A stretch of DNA of 64,000 nucleotides from Luteococcus peritonei (GTDB lineage Bacteria; Actinomycetota; Actinomycetes; Propionibacteriales; Propionibacteriaceae): NCBI RefSeq assembly GCF_039526385.1, contig NZ_BAAAIX010000028.1, positions 62,001 to 126,000 of the forward strand, written 5' to 3'. How positions within the stretch are numbered: the stretch's first letter is position 1; each line of letters opens with the position of its first letter. A program made the translations under genes and the position numbers. The notes beneath the pieces were generated by a model. It was not told where the DNA came from, did not search any database, and saw only the letters and a program-made list of their open reading frames with translations. Of this stretch, positions 38,390-46,087 are shown one piece after another.

Positions 38390-39231
38390 ACCCGTGGATC
38401 GCCATCGTGCTGGCCGTGGTGGTCCTGGTGGCCGCCTTCATCGCCACCAGCATCAAGGTCATCAGCGAGTACGAGCGCGGTGTGGTCTTCCGGCTCGGCC
38501 GGCTGCGCCCGCTCTACCGGCCCGGCCTGCACGTCGTGCTGCCCGGCCTGGAGCAGCTGCAGCGGGTGGACCAGCGCGTGGTCACCCTCACCATCCCGCC
38601 GCAGGAGGTGATCACCAAGGACAACGTCCCGGCTCGGGTCAACGCAGTGGTGCTGTTCAACGTCGTCGACCCGGTGAGGGCGGTGATGGAAGTGGAGAAC
38701 TATGCGGTGGCCACCAGCCAGATCGCGCAGACCACCCTGCGCTCCATCCTGGGCCGGGCAGACCTGGACACCCTGCTCGCCCACCGCGAGGAGCTGAACA
38801 AGGACCTGCGCACCATCATCGAGCTGCAGACCCGCCCCTGGGGCGTCGACGTGGGCGTGGTGGAGATCAAGGACGTCGAGATCCCCGAGCAGATGCAGCG
38901 CGCCATGGCGCGTGAGGCGGAGGCCGAGCGGGAGCGTCGCGCCAAGGTGATCAATGCCCGGGGCGAGCTGCAGGCCTCCGGCGAGCTCAAGCAGGCGGCC
39001 GACACGCTCTCCCAGAGCCCGGCCTCGCTGCAGCTGCGCTACCTGCAGACCCTGCTGGAGCTGGGGGCGGACCAGAACTCGACGGTGGTCTTCCCGCTGC
39101 CGATGGACATCGTGGGTCCGCTGCTGGGTCGACTGACCGGCCAGGCGCCGGCAGCACCGGCTCCAGCGGCCCCGGCTGCTCCTGCTCCGGTGGTCGCGGC
39201 ACCCGACGCGCGCCCGGCGCCGCAGGACTGA
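38386..39231 (+). CDS. SPFH/stomatin-like membrane protein
   Basis: A stomatin/prohibitin-type protein of 281 residues: an N-terminal membrane anchor (about 4-24), the SPFH domain (SEYERGVVFRLGRL, about 27-40, to near 190), a coiled coil with MAREAEAERERRAKVI, and a Pro/Ala-rich tail (about 250-281). Such proteins form rings or scaffolds in membrane microdomains and often assist membrane proteases or complexes. It overlaps the preceding gene by four bases and is the last gene of the nitric oxide reductase cluster. No NfeD partner is present. Confidence 0.88.
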   Translation: MNPWIAIVLAVVVLVAAFIATSIKVISEYERGVVFRLGRLRPLYRPGLHVVLPGLEQLQRVDQRVVTLTIPPQEVITKDNVPARVNAVVLFNVVDPVRAVMEVENYAVATSQIAQTTLRSILGRADLDTLLAHREELNKDLRTIIELQTRPWGVDVGVVEIKDVEIPEQMQRAMAREAEAERERRAKVINARGELQASGELKQAADTLSQSPASLQLRYLQTLLELGADQNSTVVFPLPMDIVGPLLGRLTGQAPAAPAPAAPAAPAPVVAAPDARPAPQD

Positions 39232-39256
39232 GCGCCGGTCCAGCCCACCCACCGGG

Positions 39257-39287
39257 CGGCCGCCGTCCCAGCCCGGGGCGGCGGCCG
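39257..39287 (+). terminator. Terminator after the SPFH gene
   Basis: CGGCCGCCG pairs with CGGCGGCCG, with an inner CCC/GGG pairing and a short loop. It lies 26 bases after the stop. Confidence 0.65.
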
Positions 39288-39347
39288 TCGTCGTGCCGGG
39301 GGAGTGTTGCCCACTGGCAGGCCGCCCCGGCCGGTGCGGCGGGCCCG

Positions 39348-39353
39348 TAGGAT
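39348..39353 (+). promoter_or_regulatory. -10 hexamer TAGGAT of the AEC transporter gene
   Basis: TAGGAT ends six bases before the GTG at 39360, the leaderless spacing. Confidence 0.45.
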
Positions 39354-39359
39354 GCGCAG

Positions 39360-40307
39360 GTGCTCAGCGTCCTGTCCGGTTTCGTCGCGATCTGGTTCGT
39401 GGTGGGCGTGGGCTGGTTGCTGGCGCACCGCAAGGTGCTGGACTCCTCCTCGCAGCTGATGCTGAGCAAGGTCAGCTTCTTCGCCGGCAACCCCGCGCTG
39501 ATGGTCACCATGATGTCCACCGCGGACCTGAAGCGGATCTTCGCCGAGAACCTGGTGGTCACCGTGCTGGCCACGCTGGCCACCGGCCTGCTCTACCTGC
39601 TGGCCAGCGTCACGGTGCTGCGCGAGGCCGACGGCTCACGCATCGGCATGGGTCACCGCATCATCGGCACCTTCTGCTCCTGCTACGTCAATGCCGGCAA
39701 CATGGGCCTGCCGATCGCGGCCTATGTGCTGCACGACGTGACCTGGATCGCGCCCCTGCTGCTGGTGCAGGTGGGGGTGCTGCAACCGCTCGGCCTGGCC
39801 TTCCTGGACATCGAGGTGGCCCGGGGCGCGGGGGGCACCACCACCTGGCTGCAGAACCTGCTGATGCCGCTGCGCAACCCGATGACGCTGGGCACCTTGG
39901 CAGGCCTGGGCATCAACCTGGCGGGATGGAGCATCCCCACGGTGCTGCTGCAGCCGCTGACCATGCTGGGCAACCTGGCCGTGCCCACCATGCTGCTGGC
40001 CTTCGGCGTCTCGCTGCGCCTCGGCGCCCTGCCCGGGAAGGGACCGCAGCTGCCCGAGACCGTGCTGGCCAGCACCCTCAAGCTGGTGGTGCAGCCGCTG
40101 CTCGCCCTCGGCCTGGCCCGGCTCTTCGGCCTGGACGCCACCACCACCCTGGCCGTGATGGTGCTGGCCGGGCTGCCCACCGCGCAGAACATCTTCTCCC
40201 ACGCGGTGCGCTACCAGCAGTCGGTGGCGCTGGCCCGCGACGTCGTCTTCATCACCTCGATCGCCTCGATCGGCACCATCATGACCATGGCCGTGCTGAT
40301 CGGCTGA
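39360..40307 (+). CDS. AEC (auxin efflux carrier) family transporter
   Basis: A secondary transporter of 315 residues with about ten membrane helices. AEC members move carboxylates such as malate, malonate or lactate, or auxin in plants. Seen: KVSFFAGNPALMVT, the conserved YVNAGNMGLPIAAYV segment (about 101-115, helix 4) and the second-half PTMLLAFGVSLRLG with LAGLPTAQNIFSHA. Both halves of the inverted repeat are complete. The GTG start follows a TAGGAT hexamer. The substrate cannot be set from context. Confidence 0.87.
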   Translation: MLSVLSGFVAIWFVVGVGWLLAHRKVLDSSSQLMLSKVSFFAGNPALMVTMMSTADLKRIFAENLVVTVLATLATGLLYLLASVTVLREADGSRIGMGHRIIGTFCSCYVNAGNMGLPIAAYVLHDVTWIAPLLLVQVGVLQPLGLAFLDIEVARGAGGTTTWLQNLLMPLRNPMTLGTLAGLGINLAGWSIPTVLLQPLTMLGNLAVPTMLLAFGVSLRLGALPGKGPQLPETVLASTLKLVVQPLLALGLARLFGLDATTTLAVMVLAGLPTAQNIFSHAVRYQQSVALARDVVFITSIASIGTIMTMAVLIG

Positions 40308-40361
40308 GACCTGTACTAGGTTGGCTGCGGGCCGCCCGGAACGGCCCGGTGAGGATGAGTG

Positions 40362-41312
40362 ATGACCGACGAACTGCGCCCGGACTTCGACTTCGACGCC
40401 AGCACCGCCCAGGCCTGGGCCCTGTTCGGGGAACGGCTGGCCGAGGTGGTCTCGGTGATCGAGGACGGCGCCTCGCTGCGGATCGGCACCATGTCCACCG
40501 ATGAGGAGCCCTCGCCCCACGTCAGCTTCACCTGCGGGGTGCGCTCCCGGCCCGACGAGCAGCCCCTGGTCACCGCCGAGGCCTCCGGCAATGCCGGGCT
40601 GGGGGAGCGCTTCCAGCTCGGCGTCGACCAGCTCGAGCAGTTGGAGGCCCTGGGCTGGAACCCGCCCAACGCCGACGGCGAGCACCCCAGCGCGAAGTAC
40701 TGGGCCGAGCACGTGCAGGACGAGTCCACCGAGCTGGCCGACCTGGCGGTGGCCACCCTGCGCGACGTCTTCGGCGTCCAGCACCCGGTCTTCCTGGCCC
40801 CAGACCAGCTGGCGGAGGTGCTGCAGCCGCAGGAGAGCGACCAGGGCCCGCTGCTGGAGCAGGTGCCTGCCCAGGAAGGGGTGCTGGCGGTGATGCCCGG
40901 CTCCCGCGAGGAGCTGGACCGCTGGATCGACGAGGAGCTGACGCGCATGTTCGGCCATGCGCCGATCCGCGACCAGGAGGGCGACATCGCCATCCGTGTC
41001 GGCTCCACCATGGTCTTCGTGCGCACCGTGCCGGACTACAGCGAGATCCTGCTCTTCAGCGCCCTGGTGCACGACGTCGAGGGCCGCAGCCGCGCCGTCG
41101 AGGTGCTCAACGACCTGAACAGCGAGAGCCGCTTCGGGCGCTTCGCCCTGCACCGCGACCGGGTCTACGTCTCGATGAGCCTGCTGGCCCAGCCCTTCGT
41201 GCCCGCCCACCTGCACGAGGGGGTGCGGGTGATGAGCCAGATCGCCGACCTGCTGGACGGCGAGCTGGCCGCCAAGCTGCGCGGCCGCACCACCTTCGAC
41301 GAGGACGAGTAG
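40362..41312 (+). CDS. YbjN-like (type III chaperone-like fold) protein
   Basis: A 316-residue acidic soluble protein without signal or membrane segments. The C-terminal part (about 165-300) has the YbjN pattern: a helix ELDRWIDEELTRMFG, then beta strands IAIRVGSTMVFVRTV, ILLFSALVHDVE, then VEVLNDLNSESRFGRFALHRDRVYVS. The first half looks like a divergent second copy or a linker domain. Function unknown; YbjN is linked to stress and motility in enterobacteria, while actinobacterial members are uncharacterised. The ATG at 40362 is preceded by GTGAGGATGAGT. Confidence 0.65.
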   Translation: MTDELRPDFDFDASTAQAWALFGERLAEVVSVIEDGASLRIGTMSTDEEPSPHVSFTCGVRSRPDEQPLVTAEASGNAGLGERFQLGVDQLEQLEALGWNPPNADGEHPSAKYWAEHVQDESTELADLAVATLRDVFGVQHPVFLAPDQLAEVLQPQESDQGPLLEQVPAQEGVLAVMPGSREELDRWIDEELTRMFGHAPIRDQEGDIAIRVGSTMVFVRTVPDYSEILLFSALVHDVEGRSRAVEVLNDLNSESRFGRFALHRDRVYVSMSLLAQPFVPAHLHEGVRVMSQIADLLDGELAAKLRGRTTFDEDE

Positions 41313-41400
41313 CCCGACGCCCGGTCGGCCCGGCTCGGCTCGGCTCGGCCGAGGGTGAACATCGGGTGACGAGGCTTCCGGAAGTGTCGGTGGCTCGCGT

Positions 41401-41406
41401 TAGGTT
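41401..41406 (+). promoter_or_regulatory. -10 hexamer TAGGTT of the phosphoketolase gene
   Basis: TAGGTT ends six bases before the ATG at 41413, indicating a leaderless transcript. Confidence 0.5.
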
Positions 41407-41412
41407 GGCTGC

Positions 41413-43821
41413 ATGTCGAAGCTTCCGCAGATCACTGACCAAGAGCTCGCCGCGGTCGACGCCTGGTGGCGTGCCGACAACTACCTGACGGTGGCCCAGA
41501 TCTACCTGATGGACAATGCCCTGCTCGACGAGCCGCTGAAGGCGGAGCACATCAAGCCCCGTCTGCTGGGCCACTGGGGCACCAGCCCCGGCCTGGGCTT
41601 CCTCTACGCCCACGTCTCGCGGCTGATCCGCCACACCGGCCAGGAGTCGCTCTTCATCACCGGCCCCGGTCACGGTGGTCCGGCGCTGGTGGCCGCCTCC
41701 TACCTGGAGGACACCTACACCGAGAAGTTCCCCAAGGTCACCCAGGACTCCGAGGGCGTGCGACGCCTCTGTCGCCAGTTCTCCGCGCCGGGCGGCATCC
41801 CCAGCCATGTCTCGGTGACCACGCCGGGCTCGATCCACGAGGGTGGCGAGCTGGGCTACGCCCTGGTGCACGCCTTCGGCTCCGTGATGGACAATCCCGA
41901 CCTGCTGACCGTCGCCGTGGTGGGCGACGGCGAGGCCGAGACCGGCCCCCTGGAGGGATCCTGGAAGGGCGTCAGCTTCATCAACCCCGCCCGTGACGGC
42001 GCCGTGCTGCCGATCCTGCACCTCAACGAGAACAAGATCGCCGGCCCCACCGTGCTGGGCCGCAAGGACGAGGCCGAGGTGCGCAAGCTGCTCGAGGGCC
42101 ACGGCTACGAGGTGATCACCGTCGAGATCGACACCGACACCCCGCACGAGCAGGCCCACCGCCTGTTCAGCGAGGCGCTGGCCACCGCCTACGAGAAGAT
42201 CACCGGCATCCAGGAGGCAGCCCGTCGCGAGGACTGGGACGGGCGCCGCCCGGTCTGGCCGATGATCATCTTCCGCCACCCCAAGGGCTGGACCGGCCCG
42301 CACGAGGTGGACGGCGAGCAGGTGGAGGGCTCCTGGAAGGCGCACCAGGTGCCGCTGTCCGGCGTGAAGGACGACCCCGACCACCTGGCGCTGCTCGAGC
42401 AGTGGCTGAAGAGCTACCGTCCCGAGGAACTCTTCGACGACCAGGGCCGCTTCACCGACGCGGTGCGCGCCAACAATCCCGAGGGTGACCTGCGGATGAG
42501 CGCCAGCCCGCACGCCAACGGCGGACTGCTCACCAAGGACCTGGACCTGCCCGACTTCCGGGAGATGGGCGTCGAGATCACCGAGCGTGCCGTGGACCGC
42601 GCCGAGTCCACCCGCAAGCTGGGCGAGTTCATCGCGGAGATCTACCGTCGCAATCCGGACAACTTCCGGCTCTTCTCGCCCGACGAGACCAACTCGAACC
42701 GTCTGGGAGCCGTCTTCGAGGTCTCGGACCGCGCCTTCATGGAGCCGCCGCGGGAGACCGACCAGAAGCTCAGCCGCGACGGCCGCGTGATGGAGGTGCT
42801 CAGCGAGCACAACTGCCACGGCTGGCTGGAGGCCTACAACCTCACCGGCCGCCACGGCATGTTCGCCACCTACGAGTCCTTCGCGATGGTCAGCGCCTCG
42901 CAGACCATCCAGCACTCCAAGTGGTTGGACGAGGCCAACGACTTGGACTGGCGGGCCAAGATCCCCAGCCTGAACATCCTGCTCACCTCCACCTGCTGGC
43001 GCAATGACCACAACGGCTTCAGCCACCAGGGCCCGGGCCTGATCCAGAACGTGCTCACCCAGCGTGGCGAGGTGGCCCGCGTCTACCTGCCGCCGGACGC
43101 CAACTGCCTGCTCAGCGTCGCCGACCACGTCTTCCGCTCGCGCAGCTACGTGAACCTGGTGGTGATCGACAAGCAGCCGCAGCCGCAGTGGTTGACCATG
43201 GATGAGGCCGTCGAGCACTGCGCCAAGGGTGCTGGCATCTGGGACTGGGCCGGCAACGACGCCCATGCCGGCGAGCCGGACATCGTGCTGGCCTGCGCCG
43301 GTGACATCCCCACCATGGAGACGGTCGCGGCGGCCGAGATCCTGCGCAACAAGCTGCCGCAGCTCAAGACCCGCGTGGTCAACGTGGTGGACCTGATGAC
43401 CCTGATCCGTCCCAAGGACCACCCGCACGGCATGGACGAGACCTTCTTCGCCGAGCTGTTCACCAACAGCAAGGACGTGGTCTTCGCCTTCCACGGCTAC
43501 CCGGGGGCCATCCACCAGCTGGTGCACGGCCGGCCGGATGCCGACCGCTTCCGGGTGCGCGGCTTCATCGAGGAGGGCACCACCACCACGCCCTTCGACA
43601 TGGTGGTCCGCAACCGGATCAGCCGCTACCACCTGGTGATGGATGCCATCAACAACGCCAAGGTGACCCCTCCCGGCGCCAGCGAGCTGAAGCAGTGGTG
43701 CCAGCAGATGCTCGACAAGCACGAGAGCCACATCGTCGAGCACCTGGAGGACATGCCCGAGGTTCGCGACTGGAAGTTCGGTTACGATCAGCAGATCAAT
43801 GGTGAGGACGAGGCTTCCTGA
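41413..43821 (+). CDS. xfp: Phosphoketolase (xylulose-5-P/fructose-6-P)
   Basis: A thiamine-diphosphate enzyme that splits xylulose-5-phosphate or fructose-6-phosphate with phosphate to acetyl phosphate plus a C3 or C4 sugar phosphate. The 802 residues are the usual length. Seen: ADNYLTVAQIYL, GHWGTSPGLGF, GPGHGGPA, the cofactor-binding GDGEAETGPLEGSW (about 176-189), the DETNSNRLGAVFE segment and HGMFATYESFA. It opens a route from pentoses to acetate or acetyl-CoA. No acetate kinase adjoins it. The thiamine cofactor is provided through ThiL. Confidence 0.95.
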   Translation: MSKLPQITDQELAAVDAWWRADNYLTVAQIYLMDNALLDEPLKAEHIKPRLLGHWGTSPGLGFLYAHVSRLIRHTGQESLFITGPGHGGPALVAASYLEDTYTEKFPKVTQDSEGVRRLCRQFSAPGGIPSHVSVTTPGSIHEGGELGYALVHAFGSVMDNPDLLTVAVVGDGEAETGPLEGSWKGVSFINPARDGAVLPILHLNENKIAGPTVLGRKDEAEVRKLLEGHGYEVITVEIDTDTPHEQAHRLFSEALATAYEKITGIQEAARREDWDGRRPVWPMIIFRHPKGWTGPHEVDGEQVEGSWKAHQVPLSGVKDDPDHLALLEQWLKSYRPEELFDDQGRFTDAVRANNPEGDLRMSASPHANGGLLTKDLDLPDFREMGVEITERAVDRAESTRKLGEFIAEIYRRNPDNFRLFSPDETNSNRLGAVFEVSDRAFMEPPRETDQKLSRDGRVMEVLSEHNCHGWLEAYNLTGRHGMFATYESFAMVSASQTIQHSKWLDEANDLDWRAKIPSLNILLTSTCWRNDHNGFSHQGPGLIQNVLTQRGEVARVYLPPDANCLLSVADHVFRSRSYVNLVVIDKQPQPQWLTMDEAVEHCAKGAGIWDWAGNDAHAGEPDIVLACAGDIPTMETVAAAEILRNKLPQLKTRVVNVVDLMTLIRPKDHPHGMDETFFAELFTNSKDVVFAFHGYPGAIHQLVHGRPDADRFRVRGFIEEGTTTTPFDMVVRNRISRYHLVMDAINNAKVTPPGASELKQWCQQMLDKHESHIVEHLEDMPEVRDWKFGYDQQINGEDEAS

Positions 43822-43845
43822 CCATCTGCGACGAGAGGAATCTCC

Positions 43846-44247
43846 ATGGGTGACGGACACTTCGAGAACCTGGATGCCGCCGAGTGCACCCAGCTGTTGC
43901 GCTCCGCGACGGTGGGACGGGTGGCCTTCCAGGGACCCGACGGCCTGACCGTGCTGCCCCTGGCCTATTCCGTGGACGGCGACCGCGTCGTGCTGCGCAC
44001 CGCCTCGGGCACCCAGCTCGCCAAGCTGGCCGAGGGCACCGAGGTGGCCTTCGAGGTGGACGAGTTCGACGCCGAGTGCTCCAACGGCTGGAGCGTGCTG
44101 GTGCGCGGCGCCCTCGCCAAGCTCACCCCCGGTGAGCTGGACGGCGAGGTGGCCCCGCCCACGCCCTTCGTCCCGGGCGTGCGCCGGGTGCTGCTGGGAC
44201 TCTCGCTGGAGCGGCTGAGCGGTCGCGCGGTCTCCGGCGACCAGTAG
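43846..44247 (+). CDS. Pyridoxamine 5'-phosphate oxidase-like flavin/F420-binding protein
   Basis: A 133-residue split-barrel protein of the Pyridox_ox_2 type: FENLDAAECTQLLRSATVGRV, then VLPLAYSVDGDRVVLRTASG, VAFEVDEFD and GWSVLVRGALAKL. Such proteins bind FMN or F420 and reduce small molecules or act in stress defence; no substrate can be assigned. It lies 24 bases after the phosphoketolase gene, so co-transcription is likely. It ends in TAG, followed by a hairpin. The start ATG has GAGAGGAA upstream. Confidence 0.8.
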   Translation: MGDGHFENLDAAECTQLLRSATVGRVAFQGPDGLTVLPLAYSVDGDRVVLRTASGTQLAKLAEGTEVAFEVDEFDAECSNGWSVLVRGALAKLTPGELDGEVAPPTPFVPGVRRVLLGLSLERLSGRAVSGDQ

Positions 44248-44292
44248 CCGCACCCTCGCCCGCCATGTGGAAAGCCTGACCACACCGCGAAA

Positions 44293-44333
44293 GTTCCGCC
44301 CCGGACGCTGACATCGGCGCTCCGGGGCGGAAC
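44293..44333 (+). terminator. Terminator after the split-barrel protein gene
   Basis: A perfect 13-bp stem, GTTCCGCCCCGGA with TCCGGGGCGGAAC; the loop can also pair CGC with GCG. Confidence 0.75.
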
Positions 44334-44412
44334 AATGTCCCCAAGGAGTTCGCCGGGTCCCGACGGCGCTCAGGCGTCGCGAACCCCGGCCCGAGGCAGG
44401 GGAGTGTGCAGC

Positions 44413-45285
44413 ATGAGCAATCAGCCGGAATGGTTCGCCAGCGAGACCCGCCCGCGCATCCTGGTGGGTGTCGACGGTTCCGAGGACGGCCTGCGCGCGG
44501 TCCGCTACGGCGCCCGTCGAGCCCGACGGCTGGGCGGGGTGCTGCACTTGGTGCACGCGGTGGACGATGCGGTGCTGGCCGGAGCCTGGGGCGTGGTCTA
44601 CGACCCCTCCGCCCTGCAGGAGGCCGGCGAGCAGGCCAACCAGACCGCCGTCGAGGCCGCCCACGAGGTGGGGCTGGGCGACGACCAGGTGCATCCCGAA
44701 GTGGTGCTGGGCAACGGAGCCGCCGTGCTCACCAGGCTCTCGGAGGGTGCCGACCTGCTGGTGGTGGGGCGACGCTCGGTGAGCGGCCTGGAGCGGATGT
44801 TCATCGGCTCCACCTCCATCGCGGTGGCCTCGGGTGCCCACTGCCCGGTGGTGGTCATCTCCAATGCCGCCAATCCCGGCCACACTGGTGACCGGCACCG
44901 CATTGCGGTGGGCGTCGACGCGCAGAGCCACTCGGTCACCACGCTGGAGTGGGCCTTCCGTCAGGCCGACAGCCGTGATGCCGCGCTGCAGGTGGTGCAC
45001 GTCGCCAAGCCGGTGCAGACCACCGTCGCCGGCGACCAGCTGCACGAGGCCGCCCAGGCCGGCATCGAGCAGATCATCGCCCCGCTGCGCCAGCAGTACC
45101 CGGGTGTCGAGTGCGAGGTGCTGATCACCCGGGGCGTGCCGGTGGACGAGCTGGTCAACCTTTCCGAGACCGTCGACCTGCTGGTGCTGGGCGTCCCGAA
45201 GCCGCGGATGCTGGGCTTCGGCATGGGTGGCGTGATGCGCGCGGTGCTGGCCCACGGCCGCTGCCCCGTGGCGCTGGTCAAGTAG
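44413..45285 (+). CDS. Universal stress protein, two tandem Usp domains
   Basis: A 290-residue protein with two Usp domains. The first (about 15-150) has the start RILVGVDGSEDG and the nucleotide-loop region VVGRRSVSGLERMFIGSTS. The second (about 158-290) starts RIAVGVDAQSHS and ends LVLGVPKPRMLG, with a degenerate loop and CPVALV. Tandem Usp proteins of actinobacteria bind ATP and are often induced by hypoxia. The ATG at 44413 follows GGGGAGTGTGCAGC. It ends eight bases inside the convergent next gene. Confidence 0.88.
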   Translation: MSNQPEWFASETRPRILVGVDGSEDGLRAVRYGARRARRLGGVLHLVHAVDDAVLAGAWGVVYDPSALQEAGEQANQTAVEAAHEVGLGDDQVHPEVVLGNGAAVLTRLSEGADLLVVGRRSVSGLERMFIGSTSIAVASGAHCPVVVISNAANPGHTGDRHRIAVGVDAQSHSVTTLEWAFRQADSRDAALQVVHVAKPVQTTVAGDQLHEAAQAGIEQIIAPLRQQYPGVECEVLITRGVPVDELVNLSETVDLLVLGVPKPRMLGFGMGGVMRAVLAHGRCPVALVK

Positions 45286-45958
45286 CCGGCTGGCCCGGCC
45301 GACGGGCCACGGAGGCCTCGGCTGTGGCTGTGGCGGTGGCCCGGGTCGAGATGCGCCACGTCATCCCTGGGGGCCACGTGAGGGTGGCGGCAGCAACCAG
45401 GCAGGCCAGTCCGGTGGCGACCCAGGTGCCGGGCGTCGTGTCCCAGGACGACTGCCCGGCGATGGCCGGCGCCCAGAAGGTCAGGTCCACCAGCAGGTTG
45501 GTCGACAGGATCGCGCCCGTGAACAGGAGGGGTCGGATCTGCCGCCTGCCGGTGCCGCCCACCAGGACGTAGGTGGCAGGGGCCACGACGATGCCCGCTG
45601 ACACCAGGACGGGCGTCAGGATGCCGGACCAGCCGGCCAGGGCGGACAGTGTTGCCAGGGGCGCGACGGCCAGCAGGGCGGCGCAGGCCAGGCGGGCGCG
45701 TGAGTCCGCCGCGATCCCGAGCCAGAGCAGCGCCAGGGCCAGCAGGCCATATCCCGCCAGCAGTGCTGCGGTCTGCCAGGCGATCGGATGGATGGTGCCA
45801 AGGTAGGCGTCGCAGCTGTCGTCCTGTCGCGACCAGCAGGCGGCAGTGGCGTCACCCCAGCCCAAGCACGGCAGCCACCGGTCGATGGCCGATGACAGGA
45901 CGCACAGCCCCGCCGCGAGCAGCGCCAGGGCTGCTCCGCGTCTTCCCCGGATCCCCAT
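45278..45958 (-). CDS. Hypothetical membrane protein
   Basis: Not recognised. From the ATG at 45958 it has 226 residues with about six membrane helices. After the first helix lies an outer loop with Cys, Trp and acidic residues (WLPCLGWGDATAACWSR, then DSCDAYLG). The C-terminus is polar, Thr/Ala/Arg-rich. The Cys-rich loop suggests disulfides. It overlaps the Usp gene by eight bases tail to tail. Divergent from hrpA. Confidence 0.6.
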   Translation of the reverse strand: MGIRGRRGAALALLAAGLCVLSSAIDRWLPCLGWGDATAACWSRQDDSCDAYLGTIHPIAWQTAALLAGYGLLALALLWLGIAADSRARLACAALLAVAPLATLSALAGWSGILTPVLVSAGIVVAPATYVLVGGTGRRQIRPLLFTGAILSTNLLVDLTFWAPAIAGQSSWDTTPGTWVATGLACLVAAATLTWPPGMTWRISTRATATATAEASVARRPGQPAT

Positions 45959-46072
45959 GGCACAAGCGTGCGCCGCCCGTGCTCCGGGGTCAATGGACAC
46001 GGACCGTGGCCCATGGTGCCGGCGCGGTGGACACGGGCCGTGAAGGCGGCGAAACCGGTTTGCGCCCGCAAC

Positions 46073-46078
46073 TAGGCT
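46073..46078 (+). promoter_or_regulatory. -10 hexamer TAGGCT of hrpA
   Basis: TAGGCT ends nine bases before the hrpA ATG; transcription would start very close to the start codon. Confidence 0.4.
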
Positions 46079-46087
46079 GGGACGGTC

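Noticed and set aside
41331..41348. CGGCT repeated three times before phosphoketolase
   Set aside because: Too short (18 bases) to be a meaningful repeat; may only be part of a weak hairpin with GGCCGAG.
41107..45255. Long minus-strand open frame antisense to phosphoketolase and the Usp gene
   Set aside because: No domain or membrane pattern; His/Gly/Val-rich shadow of real plus-strand genes.
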